From the NCBI GenBank assembly GCA_041665065.1, contig JBAYJM010000013.1, forward strand, positions 1-36,299: a stretch of 36,299 nucleotides of DNA, in the 5' to 3' direction. The stretch is from JBAYJM01 sp041665065. GTDB lineage: Bacteria; Patescibacteriota; Patescibacteriia; 2-01-FULL-39-33. This document shows positions 5,786 through 11,880 of the stretch, piece by piece. Made by a program: the position numbers and the translations under genes. The notes beneath the pieces were generated by a model. That model saw nothing but the letters and a program-made list of their open reading frames with translations. It did not search any database and was not told the DNA's origin. Position 1 is the stretch's first letter. Each line of letters opens with the position of its first letter.

Positions 5786-8700
5786 TTATTCCGCTAATTT
5801 CTCGGCCTCGGATAACTTAAGTCCAATCATCCTTGAAACGCCATCACCTTGCATGGTTACGCCATATAAAACATCGGCGTGAGACATAATTGCGCGATTA
5901 TGTGTAATTACTATAAATTGTGTTTTATGGGCAAGCTCTTCGATAATCAAACTGAATTTTGAGGAGTTGCTTTCGTCCAACGCAGCATCAACTTCATCAA
6001 AAAGAATAAATGGTGATGGATTATTACTGATAATTGAACAGATCAAAGCCAAAGCGGTCATTGTTTTTTCACCACCGGAAAGTGAAGTGATATTTTTTAT
6101 TTTCTTACCTGGTGGGCAAGCTTCAATTTCAATTCCCATATTTGCCAAGAAAGATTTATCTTCGACATGGACAATTTTCTTTTCTTCTTCAACTTTTTCA
6201 ACTGGCGTTTCTTCACCGGCGATTGCCTCAGTCACTTCAGCCACAGCCGACTCAGCTTCAGTCATTTCTTTTTGCGTTAAAACTAATTTGGCCACACCGC
6301 CATCAAATAACTGTTTGAAATATCTAGTAAAATCAGCGTTGATTTTTTTAAATTCATCTTCGAATTGCTTCTTTATAATTTTATCAAGCTCAACGACGAC
6401 TTTTTCCAAATCAATAATTGCTTTATGCAAATCTTCACTTTCCTTGCTTAAAAAATCAAATCTCTCACTGACCTGTTTATATTCATTTTCAATTTCCGGA
6501 TCAATTCCGCCGATCATTTCCAAGCTCTTTTTTATTTTATCAATTTTAATTTTTGATTCTTCCGGATCGATTCCAGTAATATCAACGCTGGTTTTCGGCA
6601 TATACTCTTCGCCCAAATCCTCTTTCATTGAAGCAAAAGCATTTTCCTTTTTTGTTTCAATTTTTGCCAACTCAATCTTCACTTCATTAAAAGAATTAAC
6701 CACCGCATTCAGTTCATTTTGCAAATTATGCATTTCTTGTTGAACAGAAAAAACCTTTTGCTTCTTTTCTTCCTCAACTGAATTGAATTTATCTATTTTT
6801 TCTTTAGCCACTGCTGATTTTTTATCCAACTGCTCCAAAGATTTTTCCAATTCTGTTCTTTTGGATTTTAAATTCTTAAAAAATTCATCTTGCTCTTGAG
6901 GAGTCAACTGCGATTCCTTTATTTCACTTTCAATTTTTTCTTTTTCTTTTTTAAAATTCTGCAATTGTGTGGCATTGGCCCTAACTCCTGATTCCAAAAC
7001 TTGAATCGATGTTTTTATTTCTGAAATTTCTGAAATTAAATTTTCTTTTTCCTTTAATTGCTTATCAACTTTGGTTTTTAATTCAGTAAGCTGTCTGATT
7101 TTGTCTTCTGAAGATGGCGCAACTAAAGAATCCAAAACTGCCCACTTCATTGAATCACTTTTCTTAAATCCACCCTTCATAACACCGGATTTTTCCAAAG
7201 TATCGCCATCCAATGTAACCATTCTTTCTCGTCCAACACCAATTTCCCTTGCTGATTGTAAATCTTCTACTACTACCGTGGATCCAAAAACCTGCTCAAA
7301 AGCTTTTTGGTATTTGCTGTCAAATTTTACCAAATCAATTGCCAAACCGACTGCTCCGCGTTCATTTGCCAATTCCTCGGCACCTCTGCTTGGCCCATAG
7401 CTTGATAATTTATTCAAAGGAAAAAAGGTGACTGTGCCCAATCTGTTTTCCTTTAAATAATTTATGCATTTTACTGCAGTTTCATCACTATCGACAACAA
7501 TCGCCCAAAGCCTATTACCGGCAGCAACAGAAAGCGCCGCTTCATGCTTTGGTTCAATTTTTCCCAACTGACTAATGGCGCCATAAACTCCTGAAATTGT
7601 ATTTTTTAATCGAAGGACTGCCTTGACTGGCTCCAAACTGTAATTTATTTTCTCGCCATTTTTCGATCTGTAAAATTCATCCTGAAGAATTTGAAAATTA
7701 TTTTGCCAAACTGTCAATTCGCCATTTATTTTATTTATTTCTTCCTGTTTTCTTTTTAATTCGTCATTTAATTTCTGCAACTTAGCTGTAGTAATTTTTT
7801 CTTCCGATTCTATTTCTTTTACATAATTAGAAATTTCTTCTTTTTTATTTTCCAGCCATGACAAATTCTGTTTGCCGACTTTGGAATATTCCAAATCCAT
7901 TTTTCCTCTGACAACTGTCAGCTCCTGAAGCAAGCTATTTTTTTCAGTTGTTAAAACATCATATTCTGATTGTAACTTATCAAAGCCTTCTACTCTGCCT
8001 GATTGCTCACCCATTTCTTCCAACTCTTCCGATAATTCGCCAAGTCGATTTTCTTTAACATTTTTTTGCTTGTCAAAATTATTATACGAAATAGCAAACT
8101 GATCATATTGAGTATTTAAATCAGACCAGATTTTTGCATAATATTTAATCTGCTCATCTTTTAATTCTGCTTCTAATTGCTGTCGCTGTCTTAATTTATT
8201 AACCTGCCTGGTCAAAGATTTCAAATGCGGTTCTAATTCTTTAATTAAAACATCGGCCTGAGTGACATTTTCTCTGGATTTTTTTAATTTATTTACCGAT
8301 CGATCACGTTTGATTTGAAATTGTTTTACGCCCGTTGCTTCATCAAAAAATTCTTTTCTTTCCTGAGTTGAATAATTTACAATTTTATCAACCATGCCTT
8401 GCCCGATTACTCCATAAGTATTTTGCCCGAAGTTTGCTTTGGCCAAAAGCATGACGATGTCAAAAAGCCGAACTTCATTTTTATTTATAAAATACTGTGA
8501 GGTACCATCGCGATAAATTTTTCTACTGATTGCCAGTTCGCTGTATTCAATCGGAGCGCTATTGTCTTCGTTATTTAAAAACAAAGAGACCTCCGCCATT
8601 CCCATTTGGGATTTTTTGGCCGAGCCTGAAAAAATAATATCTGTTGCTTTTTTGCCACGAAGGAGTTTTAAACTTTGCTCACCCAAAACCCACCTGCAAG

Positions 8701-8851
8701 CATCAACCACATTTGATTTGCCGGATCCATTTGGTCCGACAATAGCCGTAATGCCGTGAGTTTTGCTTTTCTTGTCCGGAGCAGGAAATTCTAAAACTGT
8801 TTTATTGGCAAAAGATTTAAAACCTTGTAATTCAATTCGCTGAAGAAACAT
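5786..8851 (-). CDS. smc: Chromosome segregation ATPase SMC
   Basis: SMC is the ATP-driven loop-extruding motor of bacterial condensin. All core parts are visible in 1021 residues: Walker A GPNGSGKSN (39-47), a first coiled-coil arm (about 170-410), a hinge with SGVYGAISQLGKIEPKHE from about 418, a second arm to about 830, the signature LSGGEKTMTALAL (about 920) and Walker B FILFDEVDAALDES (about 947). The family is usually 1150-1200 residues, so both arms are short. An acidic insert, roughly residues 860-893 (AEVTEAIAGEETPVEKVEEEKK), precedes the C-terminal head lobe. ScpA and ScpB are not in this window. The ATG at 8851 gives the expected MFLQRIELQGFKSFA N-terminus. Confidence 0.96.
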   Translation of the reverse strand: MFLQRIELQGFKSFANKTVLEFPAPDKKSKTHGITAIVGPNGSGKSNVVDACRWVLGEQSLKLLRGKKATDIIFSGSAKKSQMGMAEVSLFLNNEDNSAPIEYSELAISRKIYRDGTSQYFINKNEVRLFDIVMLLAKANFGQNTYGVIGQGMVDKIVNYSTQERKEFFDEATGVKQFQIKRDRSVNKLKKSRENVTQADVLIKELEPHLKSLTRQVNKLRQRQQLEAELKDEQIKYYAKIWSDLNTQYDQFAISYNNFDKQKNVKENRLGELSEELEEMGEQSGRVEGFDKLQSEYDVLTTEKNSLLQELTVVRGKMDLEYSKVGKQNLSWLENKKEEISNYVKEIESEEKITTAKLQKLNDELKRKQEEINKINGELTVWQNNFQILQDEFYRSKNGEKINYSLEPVKAVLRLKNTISGVYGAISQLGKIEPKHEAALSVAAGNRLWAIVVDSDETAVKCINYLKENRLGTVTFFPLNKLSSYGPSRGAEELANERGAVGLAIDLVKFDSKYQKAFEQVFGSTVVVEDLQSAREIGVGRERMVTLDGDTLEKSGVMKGGFKKSDSMKWAVLDSLVAPSSEDKIRQLTELKTKVDKQLKEKENLISEISEIKTSIQVLESGVRANATQLQNFKKEKEKIESEIKESQLTPQEQDEFFKNLKSKRTELEKSLEQLDKKSAVAKEKIDKFNSVEEEKKQKVFSVQQEMHNLQNELNAVVNSFNEVKIELAKIETKKENAFASMKEDLGEEYMPKTSVDITGIDPEESKIKIDKIKKSLEMIGGIDPEIENEYKQVSERFDFLSKESEDLHKAIIDLEKVVVELDKIIKKQFEDEFKKINADFTRYFKQLFDGGVAKLVLTQKEMTEAESAVAEVTEAIAGEETPVEKVEEEKKIVHVEDKSFLANMGIEIEACPPGKKIKNITSLSGGEKTMTALALICSIISNNPSPFILFDEVDAALDESNSSKFSLIIEELAHKTQFIVITHNRAIMSHADVLYGVTMQGDGVSRMIGLKLSEAEKLAE

Positions 8852-8920
8852 TTTTAACTAATTAACATAAAAACTCTAAGCATTGAATATGCTTTATGAA
8901 TACGTATATTTTAACAGAAA

Positions 8921-8950
8921 ATTATATTTTGGACAAAAGACTCTTGACAA
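8921..8950 (-). promoter_or_regulatory. smc promoter
   Basis: Minus-strand TTGTCA (8945-8950), 18-nt spacer, TATAAT (8921-8926). The -35 box is the complement of the divergent TTGACA at 8944-8949, shifted by one base. Confidence 0.65.
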
Positions 8951-8972
8951 ATATAATAATTTATGATATATA
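8944..8972 (+). promoter_or_regulatory. Promoter of the CxxC gene
   Basis: TTGACA (8944-8949), 17-nt spacer, TATATA (8967-8972). Shares its -35 DNA with the smc promoter. Confidence 0.75.
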
Positions 8973-9011
8973 TAAATGTTGACAAACACAGAGGAGAAAG
9001 GGAGAAACACC

Positions 9012-9323
9012 ATGCCAAGCACCTATAATTTCTACTTCCGAGTTGAGCAACGAGAGTATCACGTTTGGCTAGAGCGTGAGGACGACATGAAGGAGAGTGG
9101 CGGGCAATGTTCCTATTGTGACGAACGGAAGTTTGTCACCACCCACACCAACAGGGTGGTCGAGGTCACTGACGGTGGCTCTGTCGACTTCCCCCTCGAC
9201 AGCTCGGAGGGACGGCTGGTTGTCGAGCACGTTGAAAAACAGCGGCTGGACAAGGCTTGCTGTGGAGACTGCTATGAGCGATTTCTCAGAGAGCAAGACG
9301 CTCTCTGGGGTGCCTATCACTAA
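9012..9323 (+). CDS. Hypothetical CxxC/CxxC protein, GC-rich
   Basis: 103 residues from the ATG at 9012, chosen because GAGGAGAAAGGGAG lies just upstream; an earlier ATG at 8976 overlaps the promoter. Two CxxC pairs (QCSYCDERKF at 33-36 and ACCGDC near 85-88) suggest one zinc site, with a beta-rich segment between them (RVVEVTDGGSVDF, GRLVVEHVEKQ). I do not recognise a family. Base use is foreign: 35 of the 60 bases at 9121-9180 are G or C, far above the flanking genes, and codons such as CTC, GTC and CGG are frequent. Own promoter, Shine-Dalgarno site and terminator. Horizontal acquisition is likely (inference). Confidence 0.7.
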   Translation: MPSTYNFYFRVEQREYHVWLEREDDMKESGGQCSYCDERKFVTTHTNRVVEVTDGGSVDFPLDSSEGRLVVEHVEKQRLDKACCGDCYERFLREQDALWGAYH

Positions 9324-9359
9324 GGCTCCATTTGCCCCCACATCTCAACTAAGCAACAA

Positions 9360-9389
9360 CCCTAGGCAAGCGCGCTTAGGGATTTTTTT
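9360..9389 (+). terminator. Terminator of the CxxC gene
   Basis: CCCTAGGC-AAGCGC-GCTTAGGG (one G-U pair) followed by GATTTTTTT. Confidence 0.85.
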
Positions 9390-9460
9390 AATAACATTTT
9401 CCCATATTTTTGTATAATAAGAGTGTGGAATAATCTATATCATACTAATGGTTATAATTA

Positions 9461-10153
9461 TTATTTTATACTCTTCCCCAAAATCGCTTTATTCAAATAC
9501 ATAAAAGGGACATTAATCAAACCAACCAGCCACTTAATCAGAGTTTGCCCGATTATGAGAGGCAGAATCGGCATAGCACCCAAAAAAGCAATTGGGATAA
9601 AAATCAAACTATCCAAAAACAACGCTGGAATGGTACTAAAAACATTTCTTGTCCAAAGATGCTTGCCTTTGGTTAATTTTTTAAGCCATGAATAAGTGAA
9701 GGCATCAAAATTTTCTGAAATCATAAAGGCAATCCAGCCTGCAATGGTTATTCTTGGAATTAAATTAAAAATCTGCTCCCACGTTCCTTGAAGATTCCAA
9801 AACGGAGCGGGTGGCATCTTGACTCCAATCCAGAAGAAAAACACCATGGCTATTTGAGAAACCAGGGCAATCAAAATCATTTTATGCGTTTCTTTTCTGC
9901 CGAACCTTTCATTTACAATATCAGTAAAAAGATAGGTAACAGAAAAAACCAAAACCCCGCTTGGCCCAAAAAATGTATTAAAACCAAGATCAAAAGCGGA
10001 TATTTTTACTGCTAAAATTTGTGCCACCAATACAAAAGTAACATAAAGCCCAATCAATAAATCTGATTTATTGTATTTCTTAGCGTACCAACTGCCTAAC
10101 AATGTAAAGCAGGTAATGCCGATAATCCAAATGACGAGCAATAAAAAACCCAT
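9461..10153 (-). CDS. yhhQ: Queuosine precursor transporter (YhhQ family)
   Basis: A 230-residue membrane protein of the YhhQ/COG1738 family, whose E. coli member imports queuosine precursors (preQ0/preQ1). Family signatures are present: FTDIVNERFGRKETHKM (about 77-92), MISENFDAFTYSWLKKLTKGKHLWTRN (about 143-170) and LDSLIFIPIAFLGAMP (about 179-195). Six or so hydrophobic spans cover most of the chain. It starts 1 nt after the stop of the methyltransferase gene upstream, so translation is probably coupled. No queuosine biosynthesis gene lies in the window; salvage of a precursor is the likely role. The linked palindrome and TrmB-like regulator suggest regulated expression. Confidence 0.9.
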   Translation of the reverse strand: MGFLLLVIWIIGITCFTLLGSWYAKKYNKSDLLIGLYVTFVLVAQILAVKISAFDLGFNTFFGPSGVLVFSVTYLFTDIVNERFGRKETHKMILIALVSQIAMVFFFWIGVKMPPAPFWNLQGTWEQIFNLIPRITIAGWIAFMISENFDAFTYSWLKKLTKGKHLWTRNVFSTIPALFLDSLIFIPIAFLGAMPILPLIIGQTLIKWLVGLINVPFMYLNKAILGKSIK

Positions 10154-10154
10154 A

Positions 10155-10886
10155 TTATTTTTTTAATTTAATTTTATAATTTATCCATTTATAACCCAAT
10201 TCTTCCGTTTCAACTCTTTCAACAATCGCATATCCATACTCATCAATCAATTTTTCTAAAATCTGAAAATCATAATCCGGATTTTCAGTTTTCCCGCTTT
10301 GCAAATTTGCATGGGAAAAAGTGATTATCCCATTTTCAGTTAAAAACTCCTTGACTTCTTCAAACAACCTCTTATGTATTTTAAAACCGCCATCATATAG
10401 GGCTTGATTTACTAAGCTATTACCTGCATCATAATTTACAATTGGCAAATTGGCAATAATCAAATCATATTTCTTTTTTGGAAAATTTAAAAAAAGATCA
10501 GACAGAAAAACATCCACCTTTGTTTCCATTCCATTTATTTTAACGTTATGCTTTGAGCAGTCTACTGCCTGCGGATTTATATCGCCGGCGTCAACATGCT
10601 TCGCTCCAGCCATCAGCGCAACAATTGTCTCAATTCCGCTTCCACAGCCGATATCAGCAACTTCTAGATCATCGAGCTTGTTAAGTGCTTTAAAAACGTT
10701 TTTTGAACTAATGCTGTAATTAGATTTGGGCGGAAAAACTGTTGAATAAACATCAATAGGAATATTTTTATCTCCAATTATAACGCTTACCCGATAACTT
10801 CCATTTTCGGCCATTTTATCTATATAATTTACAAATTCTTGAGTAATTTTTGGATTAATTTCTTCACAGAATTTAGCCGAAATCAT
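10155..10886 (-). CDS. Class I SAM-dependent methyltransferase
   Basis: Rossmann-fold methyltransferase with motif I VADIGCGSGIET (76-87), an acidic residue for SAM ribose (GDINPQAV, D102) and DLIIANLPIV (141-150) at the motif IV position. The NLPI tetrad resembles but is not the NPPY of PrmC/HemK-type N-methyltransferases, so the substrate (protein, rRNA or small molecule) is open. The N-terminal 70 residues form a separate alpha/beta part (YRVSVIIGDKNIPIDVYSTVFPP) seen in PrmA/PrmC-like enzymes. It is the first gene of a two-gene unit with the queuosine-precursor transporter; link to queuosine metabolism is only suggested by that. A 23-bp palindrome lies over its promoter. Confidence 0.8.
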   Translation of the reverse strand: MISAKFCEEINPKITQEFVNYIDKMAENGSYRVSVIIGDKNIPIDVYSTVFPPKSNYSISSKNVFKALNKLDDLEVADIGCGSGIETIVALMAGAKHVDAGDINPQAVDCSKHNVKINGMETKVDVFLSDLFLNFPKKKYDLIIANLPIVNYDAGNSLVNQALYDGGFKIHKRLFEEVKEFLTENGIITFSHANLQSGKTENPDYDFQILEKLIDEYGYAIVERVETEELGYKWINYKIKLKK

Positions 10887-10903
10887 AGTAAATTTACTAA
10901 TTA

Positions 10904-10926
10904 TTAATGTTAAAATTTAACATTAA
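10904..10926. repeat. 23-bp perfect palindrome (operator candidate)
   Basis: Half-site TTAATGTTAAA, one central A, then its exact reverse complement. It covers the predicted -10 box of the methyltransferase operon and lies between that operon and the divergent TrmB-like regulator, the obvious candidate to bind it. Confidence 0.7.
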
Positions 10927-10942
10927 CTATAAAAAGTGTCAG
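10914..10942 (-). promoter_or_regulatory. Promoter of methyltransferase-yhhQ operon
   Basis: Minus-strand CTGACA (10937-10942), 17-nt spacer, TAAATT (10914-10919). Weaker than most here; the -10 box is inside the 23-bp palindrome. Confidence 0.5.
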
Positions 10943-10987
10943 TAAATAACTATATTATTATTGAAATAAAGAGCAGTAAATAGCTAA
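10940..10987. repeat. Direct repeat pair CAGTAAATA(A/G)CTA
   Basis: CAGTAAATAACTA at 10940 and CAGTAAATAGCTA at 10974, 34 bp apart (about three helical turns), in the same intergenic region. Possibly additional regulator sites; no function shown. Confidence 0.35.
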
Positions 10988-11035
10988 TATACAATATATT
11001 GAATTATAATTATTATATAAATGTGACTAAAATTA

Positions 11036-11064
11036 TTGACACTTAATCAAAAATTTCTTAAAAT
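11036..11064 (+). promoter_or_regulatory. Leaderless promoter of TrmB-like regulator
   Basis: TTGACA (11036-11041), 17-nt spacer, TAAAAT (11059-11064), then 6 nt to the ATG at 11071. The predicted first base is the A of the start codon. Confidence 0.75.
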
Positions 11065-11070
11065 TAAGAC

Positions 11071-11820
11071 ATGAATAACCTCCAAGAACAACTTAAAGAT
11101 ATTGGCCTTGAAATCAAAGAAGTTGATGTTTACTTGGGTATTTTAAGTTTGGGAAAAAGCACAGTTGCGGGAATTTCTAGAAAATGTTCAATAAAAAGGA
11201 CTACTATCTATGGTCATTTAGATAATCTACTGCAAAAAGGTCTTATTTTTAGAACCGTAGACAAAAAAAGAATTTACTATTGTCCGGAAGAGCCAGAAAA
11301 AATAAAATTATCATTAGATAAGCAAAAGAGAGAAATAGATGAGAAAAAAAGCAAAATAGACAAAATAATACCAGAACTATTTTCCCTGTATTCGGGGGGC
11401 TTTGAAAAGCCAAAAATAAGTTTTTATGAGGGCAAAGACGGCATAATGGAAATATACTGGAAAATATTAAAAACCAACAAAACAGTTTATAATATTTTTT
11501 CGCCGGATAGTTTCTTCAAATTATTTTCACAAATAGAAAATCATCACTTAATGATGTCGCTATATAATAATGGCGGGGTAATGAAAAGCCTTATTGAAGA
11601 GTCGTCTGAGCCGATAGCAGAATTAAAAAACAAAGAATACTCTAAATTTACTCGAACCAAAAAACTGCCTCCGGGATTTAAATTTGAAACAGATCTTTTG
11701 GTATCCGGCGAGGTTACGGCTATGATTTCATTTAAAAACTTAATCGGGGTTATTATTGAAGATAGGGCAATTAGCGAACTCCAGAAAAATCTGATTAAAA
11801 ATCTTTGGAAACAAACTTAG
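11071..11820 (+). CDS. TrmB-like transcriptional regulator
   Basis: 249 residues. Residues 5-70 form the TrmB-type winged helix (LKDIGLEIKEVDVYLGILSLGKSTVAGISRKCSIKRTTIYGHLDNLLQKGLI), followed by a coiled linker (90-105) and an effector domain (about 112-249) with KISFYEGKDGIMEIYWKIL. In archaea TrmB controls sugar uptake; in Patescibacteria such proteins are common and their ligands unknown. It is one of three regulators of this family in the window. It is divergent from the methyltransferase/queuosine-transporter operon across a 23-bp palindrome, so it may control that operon. Leaderless mRNA predicted. The polA ATG follows by 60 bp and may be partly co-transcribed. Confidence 0.82.
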   Translation: MNNLQEQLKDIGLEIKEVDVYLGILSLGKSTVAGISRKCSIKRTTIYGHLDNLLQKGLIFRTVDKKRIYYCPEEPEKIKLSLDKQKREIDEKKSKIDKIIPELFSLYSGGFEKPKISFYEGKDGIMEIYWKILKTNKTVYNIFSPDSFFKLFSQIENHHLMMSLYNNGGVMKSLIEESSEPIAELKNKEYSKFTRTKKLPPGFKFETDLLVSGEVTAMISFKNLIGVIIEDRAISELQKNLIKNLWKQT

Positions 11821-11880
11821 AGGGCACTACAACTTTCTCCAATATTAATATAAAATATACTAAAAGAATAAAGATACAAC

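Noticed and set aside
8976..9011. Earlier ATG for the CxxC gene
   Set aside because: It overlaps the -10 region and predicted start site; the ATG at 9012 has a ribosome-binding site.
9097..9417. Plus- and minus-strand frames overlapping the CxxC gene
   Set aside because: These are shadows caused by high GC, with no ribosome site and one running through the terminator.
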